From: Bacteroidota bacterium
Lineage (GTDB): Bacteria; Bacteroidota; Bacteroidia; 2-12-FULL-35-15
Assembly: GCA_023251805.1 (NCBI GenBank)
Contig: JAHEYB010000025.1
Location: 1 to 42,721, forward strand
DNA length: 42,721 nt
Direction: 5' to 3'
Below the pieces are notes generated by a model that saw only the letters and a list, made by a program, of their open reading frames with translations, ran no database searches and was not told the DNA's origin. The position numbers were made by a program, and so were the translations under genes. Positions 7,898-14,847 of the stretch are shown here, one piece after another (position 1 is the stretch's first letter; every line of letters begins with the position of its first letter).

Positions 7898-9073
7898 TTT
7901 TGTTTCTAATATTCGCTCATACAAATCAATAAATTTTTCTCCTACTTTTTGGTAACTGAAATTATCGATTGCATAATTACTCAATTCTTCCGACTTATAC
8001 TTTCCTTCTTTAATATTATTTATTGCCTTCATTAAAGCGTCCAATAAGGCGGGTTCATCTAGCGGTTTTACAAGTATTCCTAAATTATCTGTAATATGTT
8101 CAGGTATTCCTCCGGCTGTTGAGGATACAATAGGTATTCCGCTTGCCAATGCTTCCACCATTACGCAAGGCAAGTTCTCATAATTCGAAAAAAGTAAGAA
8201 ACAATTGGCATTACGCATAATCTCGGCTACTTCAGCAGTTGTTTTTGTGCCGTCAAAAAATGCAAAGGTGTTGTATATGTTTAAACCTTGTGCAGTTTTA
8301 ATATGTGGCGCTGTATCACCATCGCCAATAAACCAAATTTCAAAATCGTTGCGAAGCTTCGAAAGTTTTTCGGTAACACGTAACATTCCTGAAATATTTT
8401 TATGCGGATCATCCAAAGTGGAAATGTGAATAATTTTTATTTTATCTGTGATCTTGGAGGACAAGGGGTAAAATAATTTAGTATCCGTTACATTGTAAAT
8501 AATTTCATACTTGGTATCAAACCCTTGCAAAATCATTGCTTCCTGCAAATCTTTTGAAACGGGAGTTATATAGCTGGCATTTTTAGCAATTTTTTTAGAT
8601 GCCATTTTTTGAAACCAGCTTACTTGCGTATTCTTCGAAGGTAAATAGCCTGTCCAATTTTCTGTAATGATATACGGAATGCCTTTGAATTTTTTTAAAT
8701 AATAAGCAATTACTCCAGCACGATATAAAATATTGTGGTGCACCAAATCAATTTTTCCTAATCGAGCAGTTGCAATTTTTATTCCGATAAAATGAGCTTT
8801 AAAATAACGGTTTGCTTTTTGAAAAAATGAAAGAATGGGAATGTTGTGAGTTACTTTTTTGTAATACACATTTATAGTATGAACATTATTAATATCGGTT
8901 TCTACAATTTCATATTTTTGCTTGTTGTTGATGTCCGAACAAACGAACAAAGCCACCACATTGGCTTTTAAAGCAACAGATTCGGCATGCTTCTGAACAA
9001 AATTTCCAAACGTAGGTATAACACGATTGGGATACCAAGTAGATAGAAAAAGTATATTTAATTTTTTGTTCAT
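7895..9073 (-). CDS. Family 4 glycosyltransferase
   Basis: This 392-residue GT-B glycosyltransferase shows an N-terminal Rossmann-like domain starting N-I-L-F-L-S-T-W-Y-P-N-R with the acceptor-loop context F-G-N-F-V-Q-K-H-A, and a C-terminal donor domain with I-H-I-S-T-L-D-D-P-H-K-N. The GT4 E-x7-E signature is ENLPCVMVEALASGIPIVSS followed by T-A-G-G-I-P-E. Such enzymes transfer a sugar from a nucleotide sugar to a growing surface glycan at the cytoplasmic face. It has a normal length. It is first in a two-gene unit with the methyltransferase at 7046. The sugar donor is unknown, and the genes sit outside any full polysaccharide cluster visible here. Confidence 0.9.
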   Translation of the reverse strand: MNKKLNILFLSTWYPNRVIPTFGNFVQKHAESVALKANVVALFVCSDINNKQKYEIVETDINNVHTINVYYKKVTHNIPILSFFQKANRYFKAHFIGIKIATARLGKIDLVHHNILYRAGVIAYYLKKFKGIPYIITENWTGYLPSKNTQVSWFQKMASKKIAKNASYITPVSKDLQEAMILQGFDTKYEIIYNVTDTKLFYPLSSKITDKIKIIHISTLDDPHKNISGMLRVTEKLSKLRNDFEIWFIGDGDTAPHIKTAQGLNIYNTFAFFDGTKTTAEVAEIMRNANCFLLFSNYENLPCVMVEALASGIPIVSSTAGGIPEHITDNLGILVKPLDEPALLDALMKAINNIKEGKYKSEELSNYAIDNFSYQKVGEKFIDLYERILETK

Positions 9074-9092
9074 TTTTTCTTTAAATTTTTTT

Positions 9093-9155
9093 GCTCGCAG
9101 ATCTCGCAGATTTTCGCGGAGCTTTCTGCGTATATCTGTGTAATCAGCGTGAAAA
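9093..9155. repeat. CGCAGAT-rich intergenic repeat
   Basis: CTCGCAGATCTCGCAGATTT is followed by CGCGGAGCTTTCTGCG and then ATCTGTGTAATCAGCGTG. Imperfect direct and inverted copies of CGCAGAT make a REP-like sequence filling the gap between the P-ATPase stop and the GT4 start. It is more GC-rich than the surrounding noncoding DNA. Confidence 0.6.
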
Positions 9156-9156
9156 T

Positions 9157-11292
9157 TTATTTCAGCCTTTTTGTTTTCAAACGTATCGAATTCCCAATCA
9201 CTATCACATCCGAAAAGGCCATTGCCAAAGCGCCAACCATTGGATTTAATAATCCGGAAATAGCAATAGGAATCGCTACAATATTATAAAAGAAAGCCCA
9301 AAATAAATTTTGCTTTATCGTTATCAAAGTGTGTTTACTTATTAAATGCGCTTCAGCTAAAGTATTTAAGTCATTATGCTTTAACAGTATTATTTGTGCG
9401 CTTTGTATCGCCACTTGTGTAGCATTGCTCAATGAAATTCCAACTGTTGCCTTTGCCAATGCAGGCGCATCATTTATTCCGTCACCAACCATTGCCGTTG
9501 GAGACAATGCATTTAATTTTTCAATGAGTACTAATTTTTGCTCCGGATTTTGTTCGCTATACACTTTATTCATCCCAATTTTTTGAGCAAGTGACTCACA
9601 TTTTGTTTTTGTATCACCACTCAATAAAACACTTTCAATTCCCGATGCTTGCAATGAATGAATACTTTCTTTCACATTTGTTTTTAATTCATCTTCTAAA
9701 TCTACCGTAGCAATTAGCATATTATTTTTTAATACGTAAACAGTATGCGTATCGTCTTTAGTCAAGTGCTTTGCAGTTTTATAAGAACCAATAGTGTATT
9801 CGTTCTTTGCGTCATCAAAAGCCGTAATGCCTAAGCCTTTTTCTTCTGTAATTGCTGAAAATACTTTTGAGGAAGAATTATTCTTCAATTCCTTCACTAT
9901 CGATTTTGCAATAGGGTGAGAGGAATGCTGTTCCAATTGAAATAAAATTTCTTTTACTTCCTGCTCCGTACTTGTATGACAAGTAATATTTTTTATTTTA
10001 AACTCTCCGGTTGTGAGTGTTCCTGTTTTATCAAAAACTATCGTTTTAATTTTTGCAAACTCTTCCAAAGTGCTACCACCTTTTATCAAAATCCCACGCT
10101 TAGCAGCGCGACCAATTCCAACCATTACTGCTGTTGGGGTTGCTAATCCCATAGCACAGGGACAAGATATAACAAGAACAGCAATGCTTCGCATCATTGC
10201 ATCTTGCATCCCTACATGAAATACAAAAAAGGAAATACAAAAGGTAAGAATTGAAATTCCCAAAACTACGGGAACAAAAATGGCGGAAATTTTATCGCCT
10301 AGTTTTTGAATGTTTGGTTTCGACTGTTGCGCTTTTTTTACTAAGTCGATTATTTTCGAAAGTGTCGTTTCGTTTCCAACTTTTTCAGCACGCATTCTGA
10401 AATTACCATTCAGGAGTATAGTGCCACCAATCACTTTATCTGCAATTGTTTTTTCAGTAGGAATGCTTTCACCTGTCAACATGGCTTCATCAATACTAGC
10501 CTCACCTGAAATAATTTCTCCATCAACAGGAACCTTATCACCTGAATTTACTTGAAGAATAGCACCCACAGGAATATCTTTGTAATTAATTTCTGTAATT
10601 ACCTCTTTTCCCATTTGCAATCCAACAATTTTGGCTGTACTAACGCTCAAGGCAGATAAGTCTTTAATAGCGGAAGTGGTTTGTTTGACCGAACGATGTT
10701 CCAATACATTTCCCAAAAGAACAAGGGTAATAATGGTAGCAGTAGTTTCAAAAAACAGGAAGTTATGCGTTTCATGCCCGGCATATAAATACATTCCCGC
10801 CAAACTATAAACGAATGCCGAAGAAGACCCAATAAAAATAAGAACATCCATATTGGGCACTCCAATTTTTACGGAGCCGAAAGCACTTTTCCCGAATTGC
10901 AAAATTCCAATAATGAATACAGGTATGCAAAGTGTCAATTGCACATACCCTTTATTAAGAAAAAAATCATGTGAAAAAATCATATGACTAAAAAAAAGCA
11001 CAATGGTAAATGGAAGGGTAAAATAAAATCGTTTTTCTATAACAGATAATTTCCCCTCATTTTCTTCTTTTAACTTGCTGTCAATTACTTTATAACCAAG
11101 ATTTTGTATCCCTTTTATAGCCGATTGAAGGGAGCTTTTATTTTTGATATAAAATGTAGCTTCACCCGTTGCAAAATCAATATGAATATTCTGCATTCCA
11201 CTTTTTTGAAGGCTTTTGGTTATGCCCAAAGCGCAGTTGGCGCAGTCCATGCCTTCTATATGCAGGGTTATATTTTGTGTTGGTTGGTCCAT
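9157..11292 (-). CDS. copA: Heavy-metal (copper-type) P1B-ATPase
   Basis: This 711-residue exporter has one N-terminal HMA domain (G-M-D-C-A-N-C, Cys 17 and 20). It carries the TGES actuator loop (273-276), the CPC metal site in the membrane (377-379), the phosphorylation motif DKTGT (Asp421), the HP motif (459-460) and GDGIND (603-608). CPC with a Tyr-Asn in the next helix (F-Y-N, 668-670) fits Cu+ transport out of the cytosol. In the last helix the usual M-x-x-S-S of CopA reads M-A-F-S-D (691-695), a possible specificity change. No copper chaperone or CopY/CueR-type regulator lies next to it. The gene symbol is by family and is not certain because of that substitution. Confidence 0.88.
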   Translation of the reverse strand: MDQPTQNITLHIEGMDCANCALGITKSLQKSGMQNIHIDFATGEATFYIKNKSSLQSAIKGIQNLGYKVIDSKLKEENEGKLSVIEKRFYFTLPFTIVLFFSHMIFSHDFFLNKGYVQLTLCIPVFIIGILQFGKSAFGSVKIGVPNMDVLIFIGSSSAFVYSLAGMYLYAGHETHNFLFFETTATIITLVLLGNVLEHRSVKQTTSAIKDLSALSVSTAKIVGLQMGKEVITEINYKDIPVGAILQVNSGDKVPVDGEIISGEASIDEAMLTGESIPTEKTIADKVIGGTILLNGNFRMRAEKVGNETTLSKIIDLVKKAQQSKPNIQKLGDKISAIFVPVVLGISILTFCISFFVFHVGMQDAMMRSIAVLVISCPCAMGLATPTAVMVGIGRAAKRGILIKGGSTLEEFAKIKTIVFDKTGTLTTGEFKIKNITCHTSTEQEVKEILFQLEQHSSHPIAKSIVKELKNNSSSKVFSAITEEKGLGITAFDDAKNEYTIGSYKTAKHLTKDDTHTVYVLKNNMLIATVDLEDELKTNVKESIHSLQASGIESVLLSGDTKTKCESLAQKIGMNKVYSEQNPEQKLVLIEKLNALSPTAMVGDGINDAPALAKATVGISLSNATQVAIQSAQIILLKHNDLNTLAEAHLISKHTLITIKQNLFWAFFYNIVAIPIAISGLLNPMVGALAMAFSDVIVIGNSIRLKTKRLK

Positions 11293-11373
11293 TTGAGCTA
11301 CGAAATTACTAATAAAACATCGAGTTATAAGATTATAGTAAGTATATAATATAGAAGGAATTTTCGGAGAATG

Positions 11374-11400
11374 TCCCCCTTTGGAGGGGGCAGGGGGAGG
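11374..11400. repeat. GC-rich C5/G5 repeat element
   Basis: TCCCCCTTTGGAGGGGGCAG then GGGGAGG: a short CCCCC/GGGGG hairpin with a second G run, very GC-rich in an AT-rich intergenic region between the divergent P-ATPase and tRNA-His genes. It looks like one copy of a dispersed element. It could also form a hairpin or G-rich structure in the P-ATPase leader. Confidence 0.5.
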
Positions 11401-11425
11401 TTGTACTTAAATATTTGACGTATAG

Positions 11426-11456
11426 TTTCGTACAATTACAAAAAGTCCTATCTTTG
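11426..11456 (+). promoter_or_regulatory. Promoter of tRNA-His
   Basis: TATCTTTG (11449-11456) is a perfect TAnnTTTG element. TTTC at 11426-11429, exactly 19 bases upstream, is a near match to TTTG. The mature tRNA starts 17 bases downstream. Confidence 0.7.
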
Positions 11457-11472
11457 CCCCCGCAAAATACAT

Positions 11473-11547
11473 GGTGGTTGTAGCTCAGTTGGTTAGAGCA
11501 TCGGTTTGTGGTACCGAGGGTCGTGGGTTCGAGCCCCATCATCCACC
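11473..11547 (+). tRNA. tRNA-His (anticodon GTG)
   Basis: The cloverleaf is clear: acceptor GTGGTTG (11474-11480) with the His-specific G-1 at 11473 opposite C73 (11547), D arm GCTC/GAGC, anticodon stem TCGGT/ACCGA with loop TTGTGGT giving anticodon GTG (11508-11510), T arm GTGGG/CCCAT with TTCGAGC, and acceptor 3' CATCCAC. CCA is not encoded. The acceptor stem has one T5-T68 mismatch. A terminator hairpin follows at 11551. Confidence 0.95.
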
Positions 11548-11550
11548 CTT

Positions 11551-11591
11551 AACTAAAAAATGCGTTGCTTTTTGCAAGGCATTTTTTAGTT
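11551..11591 (+). terminator. Terminator hairpin after tRNA-His
   Basis: AACTAAAAAATGC (11551-11563) pairs with GCATTTTTTAGTT (11579-11591). An inner TTGC/GCAA stem closes on TTTTT. It begins three bases past the discriminator base. Confidence 0.75.
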
Positions 11592-11592
11592 T

Positions 11593-11621
11593 AAACGAAT
11601 CAGTGTGCGAGAAGCCTGTCC
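11593..11621 (+). repeat. 29-bp direct repeat, copy 1
   Basis: The 29 bases beginning AAACGAATCAGTGTGCGAG and ending CCTGTCC are repeated exactly at 11730-11758. In both places the repeat directly follows a hairpin that follows a tRNA-His 3' end sequence. Confidence 0.9.
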
Positions 11622-11673
11622 TGAGCGAAGTCGAAGGAAGCCCCACTTGTCCTTCGTAGCAAAGCGAAGAAGG
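11614..11673. repeat. Dispersed palindromic element (GAGCGAAGTCGA family)
   Basis: CCTGTCCTGAGCGAAGTCGA, continuing AGG, is followed by a second palindrome-like block CCTTCGTAGCAAAGCGAAGA and AGG. The core GAGCGAAGTCGA recurs, with changes, at 16205, 20950, 21001 and 28865 in this window. Confidence 0.65.
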
Positions 11674-11685
11674 ATCATCCACCCT
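11674..11685 (+). repeat. Duplicated 3' end of tRNA-His
   Basis: ATCATCCACCCT (11674-11685) exactly repeats 11538-11549, which is the acceptor 3' strand plus the discriminator of tRNA-His. No tRNA body precedes it. It lies 136 bases downstream of the original and is again followed by a terminator-like hairpin. Confidence 0.8.
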
Positions 11686-11728
11686 AAACAGAAAAAGCTC
11701 TGCAAAAAATGCAGAGCTTTTTCTGTTT
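11686..11728 (+). terminator. Second terminator hairpin behind the tRNA tail copy
   Basis: The 18-base arm starting AAACAGAAAAAGCTCTGC (11686-11703) is perfectly complementary to 11711-11728, with a 7-base A-rich loop. It occupies the same position relative to the tRNA tail copy as the first hairpin does to the true tRNA, but its sequence differs. Confidence 0.8.
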
Positions 11729-11729
11729 A

Positions 11730-11758
11730 AAACGAATCAGTGTGCGAGAAGCCTGTCC
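11730..11758 (+). repeat. 29-bp direct repeat, copy 2
   Basis: Exact copy of 11593-11621. From 11759 to 11817 I see nothing further; that stretch leads to the end of the convergent gene at 11818. Confidence 0.9.
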
Positions 11759-11817
11759 CTAGTCTTATGTATTGAGGCTGACATATATAGAGGAGTATAC
11801 AAGTAGATAGTACGAAA

Positions 11818-13278
11818 CTATTTGGATATCATTTTCCCTTCCAGCCATTCATGAAATGGAATTAGCTCCGGACTATAATGCTCCCAAGAGGTAGGTTTGT
11901 TTTTTTGAGCAAGTTCTTTTACCATTTTGGAAACTATTTTATCAGCAGGGTTGTAATTAAATCCTTGTTTTTCCAATTCTCTCAACAATTTCACAATTTT
12001 AATGTCACGTATTTTTATTTCTGAATTCTTTTCATGTCGCTGCACATATTTTCTTAATGATTCCAACAAACGCGATGCCTCATCAATTTTATTTAACTCT
12101 ATACAAAGCATTATGGTCATTATTTTTAAGGAAATGTTCCACCTGGATTTGTCTTTCTCAATTTCTAAAGATTTGCTTAACAACTTGAAAGATTCTCTGT
12201 ACTGCTTTTGAGCAAAAAGTAAAGCAGATTGGTAATAAATGTATTTTGCCTTGGAAAAAGCACCGCTGTCTACCAACTTGTGAGTTAATAATATCTGGAT
12301 ACAATCCGTAGCTTTTTCATATTTTTTATGATAAAAATAGATGTTAAATTCTTGTTCTTTTGCAAGTAAACTACTGTTGCTGTTTTCTATGTAATATTTC
12401 TGTGATTCTTTCGCGAATTTGGCGGCTTCATTATAATTTTCAGTGAACGTTTTATACTGACTTAAATTAATTAATGCATTACCTAGTCTATCCTCTCTAT
12501 ATATAATAGGTGATTTTTTTACAATCAAAAATAAAATTTTACAGTACTTTGCAGAAAGGTGATATTTTTTTTGTTTTTCAAAATAAAACATTAAAATAAT
12601 ATGTAAATAGTAATTAATTTGTTGTGATTTATAGGTTAAATAATCCTGTTTCAAAAGTCGAATTGCCCTAACTATATAATTATGAAACTGCTTGTTGTTT
12701 TTAAATTTCAGCAGATTATTATTAATAATAATCTTAAAGTAGCAATCACCGGCATAATAAATCCTTTTTTGACAATTTTCATAATGTGCAATTTTTTTCT
12801 CAATTTTTTGTATAGAAGATATCCCTTCTTTAAAAGCAAAAAAATATTTTTTTAGCACTAATGCTTCTATTGCTATTTCAAACACCTCATTTTTTTCTGC
12901 TTCACTAATAATTGTATTTAGTATGGTTTTAAATGGACCAAATTTATTTTGATTCAGATTTTTCGAAATAATTCGTGCTAAAAGTATTTTTTTCTTTAAA
13001 CGAAAAAATAGTTGGTCTTGAGCAACAAAATTTCCTTTGTTGTGCAGGTGGTAATTGGAGATTAATATATCTGTAATTTGATCAAATGCCCTTGACTTAA
13101 GCATTCTATTTACTTTTGTTTCACTCTGAGGGCTATTGTTAGTATTCAATTTAGCTTGAATGTACTTTCGTAATAACAACTCTTCTGAGACGCTTTTTCC
13201 CGAATAATGATAATCAACCGATTTTTTTTCAAAATCAGCTAGGTTATTCAATAAATCATCGATGTAGGGAGATGGCAT
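11818..13278 (-). CDS. Helical-repeat (TPR-like) hypothetical protein
   Basis: This 486-residue protein is very rich in Lys, Ile, Tyr and Asn and has no signal peptide or membrane helix, so it is probably cytosolic. It is predicted to be nearly all alpha-helical, with weakly TPR-like pairs such as residues ~265-345 (A-A-K-F-A-K-E-S-Q-K-Y-Y, then Y-E-K-A-T-D-C-I-Q) and ~360-400 (Q-Y-R-E-S-F-K-L-L-S-K-S-L-E-I-E). There is no recognisable catalytic or DNA-binding motif. It is transcribed divergently from the small exported protein at 13656 across a 377-base intergenic region with repeated sequence motifs, which suggests shared control. The family is not recognised. A scaffold or regulator role is a guess from the fold only. 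Confidence 0.75.
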   Translation of the reverse strand: MPSPYIDDLLNNLADFEKKSVDYHYSGKSVSEELLLRKYIQAKLNTNNSPQSETKVNRMLKSRAFDQITDILISNYHLHNKGNFVAQDQLFFRLKKKILLARIISKNLNQNKFGPFKTILNTIISEAEKNEVFEIAIEALVLKKYFFAFKEGISSIQKIEKKIAHYENCQKRIYYAGDCYFKIIINNNLLKFKNNKQFHNYIVRAIRLLKQDYLTYKSQQINYYLHIILMFYFEKQKKYHLSAKYCKILFLIVKKSPIIYREDRLGNALINLSQYKTFTENYNEAAKFAKESQKYYIENSNSSLLAKEQEFNIYFYHKKYEKATDCIQILLTHKLVDSGAFSKAKYIYYQSALLFAQKQYRESFKLLSKSLEIEKDKSRWNISLKIMTIMLCIELNKIDEASRLLESLRKYVQRHEKNSEIKIRDIKIVKLLRELEKQGFNYNPADKIVSKMVKELAQKNKPTSWEHYSPELIPFHEWLEGKMISK

Positions 13279-13356
13279 AAATTTATTTCCTATTTAAATG
13301 ATTCCTGACTCTGTAAAAAAATAATAGATTATTTTAAAATTGTCAATAATTACAGG

Positions 13357-13400
13357 CATTTTATCGATGTTACATGCTGACCTAATTTGTCCATTGATAT
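13357..13400 (+). promoter_or_regulatory. 44-bp motif, copy 1 (possible regulator site)
   Basis: Aligned without gaps to 13546-13589 it matches at roughly 34 of 44 bases. Two blocks are identical: GATGTTACATG, with its ATGT/ACAT dyad, and AATTTGTCCA. The conservation of blocks with diverged spacers looks like protein binding sites rather than recent duplication. Confidence 0.5.
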
Positions 13401-13545
13401 TATAAATATAACAGCAATATTTGTAAAAGTAAAAATAGTTCTTTAATTTAATGCAATATAATTTGTTTTTTATTATTTATAACGAATCGATTATTACTCA
13501 TGTAAGAAAATGGCATATTTTTTATAAAAAATCAATAAAATTGGT

Positions 13546-13589
13546 CATTTTAAAGATGTTACATGGGTAGTCAATTTGTCCACTGATTT
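13546..13589 (+). promoter_or_regulatory. 44-bp motif, copy 2 (possible regulator site)
   Basis: Second copy, with GATGTTACATG at 13555 and AATTTGTCCA at 13573. It ends 66 bases before the ATG of the small exported protein, a position suited to control of that gene. Confidence 0.5.
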
Positions 13590-13655
13590 TCTATTTTTGT
13601 GCCGTTACTTTGTGGGGATAAAATTTAAAAGTAATTAACACAAAAATTAATTAAC

Positions 13656-13958
13656 ATGAAAAATGCAGTAAAATTAGTTCTTAAAGGATTATTAATAATC
13701 GTTCTTTTTACAGGTGTAAGTATTTCATTATCAACAACAGGTGTAAAATCTGTTAATGAGGCAAATGCAGCCGTTTCTTATGAGCAAGTTTATCAATATT
13801 TGGTAGCTCATGGATATACTGTAATTACTTTAGATCCTATAAGTGGTTCAAAAGGTCCAGATTGGATTGCTCACACCATTAAAAATCAAATTCACTATTG
13901 GACGACTGTGGATGTAAATGGCAATGAAATTATTGGTGTTTTAGATGTTCCTTTTTAA
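13656..13958 (+). CDS. Small exported protein of unknown family
   Basis: This 100-residue protein has a long signal peptide (basic start MKNAVKLVLKG, then a hydrophobic stretch, with cleavage probably after E-A-N-A-A). The mature part is about 60 residues: Y-E-Q-V-Y-Q-Y-L-V-A-H-G-Y-T-V, then D-W-I-A-H-T-I-K-N, then W-T-T-V-D-V-N-G-N-E-I-I-G-V. The order is helix, three strands and a conserved-looking D-W-I-A. The mature part aligns with the signal-less protein at 14100-14297. It has no cysteines, no lipobox and no T9SS signal, so a free periplasmic or secreted protein is expected. Function unknown. It is the first gene of a short plus-strand run. Confidence 0.75.
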   Translation: MKNAVKLVLKGLLIIVLFTGVSISLSTTGVKSVNEANAAVSYEQVYQYLVAHGYTVITLDPISGSKGPDWIAHTIKNQIHYWTTVDVNGNEIIGVLDVPF

Positions 13959-13987
13959 TCGAGTTAAATTTAAAATCAAAAGAAGCT

Positions 13988-14086
13988 ATGGCATTTAATG
14001 AAATTGTAGTTTTTGTTTCTGCTTTCAGTTTTGCAATGGCTTCTTTGTTATATACTTTGATATATGCAAACCATAAGCAGAAGTAG
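13988..14086 (+). CDS. 32-residue single-TM peptide
   Basis: ATG at 13988 opens MAFNEIVVFVSAFSFAMASL followed by LYTLIYANHKQK, stop at 14084-14086. About 22 hydrophobic residues and a basic tail (N-H-K-Q-K) form one membrane helix with the C-terminus inside. A purine-rich stretch (AAAAGAAGC) precedes the ATG. It lies between the exported protein and its relative, and ends 13 bases before the preferred start of the next gene. The evidence is composition and position only. Confidence 0.45.
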   Translation: MAFNEIVVFVSAFSFAMASLLYTLIYANHKQK

Positions 14087-14099
14087 ATTAGACAGCAAA

Positions 14100-14297
14100 A
14101 TGTTGGTAAAGGAGGAAACTCTCAGAAATATTTATCGCTTTTTTGAAAAAAGAGGCTTTATAGTTTGTAGTGTAACACGAATGGCGAATAGTACCAATTG
14201 GTTTGCAGTACTTACAAATAAAAAAGATTTTATTCTTTCAACTGTTTTTATAAACGCATCAAAAGTAGAAAGAGTAGAATCAACGATTATGGGTTAA
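14100..14297 (+). CDS. Signal-less relative of the small exported protein
   Basis: This 65-residue product from the ATG at 14100 is preferred because the alternative ATG at 14064 would overlap the membrane peptide and adds only unconserved residues. It reads L-R-N-I-Y-R-F-F-E-K-R-G-F-I-V, then N-W-F-A-V-L-T-N-K-K, then L-S-T-V-F-I-N-A-S-K-V. This follows the same pattern as the mature part of 13656-13958: h-Y-x-[FY]-x4-G-[FY]-x-V, [DN]-W-[IF]-A-x-x-x-[KN], T-V-x-[VI]-N. There is no signal peptide, so it should be cytosolic. The pair looks like two compartments' versions of one domain. No known function. Confidence 0.6.
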   Translation: MLVKEETLRNIYRFFEKRGFIVCSVTRMANSTNWFAVLTNKKDFILSTVFINASKVERVESTIMG

Positions 14298-14436
14298 ATA
14301 AATTTTGTTGTACTAATTGTTGCTTTTCAATTTAGCACAGCGTTTTTTAAGCATTTTGACGAAATTGTGAGTCTAGGAGTAGGGTCTTCATTTTTTCTGT
14401 TAAGATGCTTTTTTTATTTTTGGATATTTTTGAAAA

Positions 14437-14847
14437 ATGGGAATAGCTAGTAAAGGATACGATTTAAGCCTGCCTCATAGTATTTATGAATACTTAAATA
14501 CGTTGATGCTGGAACAAAAAAAAATTGAAACAGAAACTTTCCTAGATACCATTTTTAATTCTCAGAATAACCTTTTTATAATGCTCTCTTTTGATGGTAG
14601 TATTAAGAAAGTTTCGTCTGCTTTAGTTAAGCTATTGGATTATTCGGAGGAAGATATTCTGGTCTTACCCATCAAACATTTGCTGCTTAAGGGCAATTTT
14701 GGTTTAAATGGCAAGTTCAATAATTATTATTTTCAAAACATCATAATAAAAAAGAATAAGTCCCTTTTGCCGATTAAATGGCGTTTGATTCCTGATGTAC
14801 TGGAAGATGCTTATATATATATTGGCTGGGAAATTAAACCACTTTAA
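14437..14847 (+). CDS. Single PAS-domain protein
   Basis: This 136-residue protein has residues about 45-135 that fit a PAS fold: L-F-I-M-L-S-F-D-G-S-I-K-K-V-S-S-A-L, then L-L-D-Y-S-E-E-D-I-L (the PAS 'lGys.eEl' turn), ending in a strand I-Y-I-G-W-E-I. No output domain follows, so it would sense or bind a partner rather than act itself. Its 3' end overlaps the convergent PAS-PPM phosphatase gene by 14 bases. It is preceded by 139 bases containing two TATTTTTG-like sequences close to the ATG, so it may have its own promoter. Confidence 0.7.
   Translation: MGIASKGYDLSLPHSIYEYLNTLMLEQKKIETETFLDTIFNSQNNLFIMLSFDGSIKKVSSALVKLLDYSEEDILVLPIKHLLLKGNFGLNGKFNNYYFQNIIIKKNKSLLPIKWRLIPDVLEDAYIYIGWEIKPL

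Larger units (their letters stand above)
13279..13655. other. Intergenic region with two related 44-bp motifs
   Basis: This is a 377-base, very AT-rich gap between divergent genes with no ORF I can support. It holds two same-orientation related sequences (13357-13400 and 13546-13589), a 16-bp AT palindrome (13517-13532), and, just before the plus-strand gene, TATTTTTG (13592-13599), a -7-like element without a well-placed -33 partner. Confidence 0.7.

Noticed and set aside
11333-11542. Minus-strand ORF beginning M-M-G-L-E-P-T-T-L-G-T-T
   Set aside because: It is the antisense of tRNA-His, a well-known false protein pattern.
11471-11659. Plus-strand ORF running through tRNA-His and the repeats
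   Set aside because: It covers the tRNA and terminator and has no independent coding support.
13517-13532. 16-bp palindrome ATTTTTTATAAAAAAT
   Set aside because: Pure A/T; such palindromes occur by chance in this composition, so no site is claimed.
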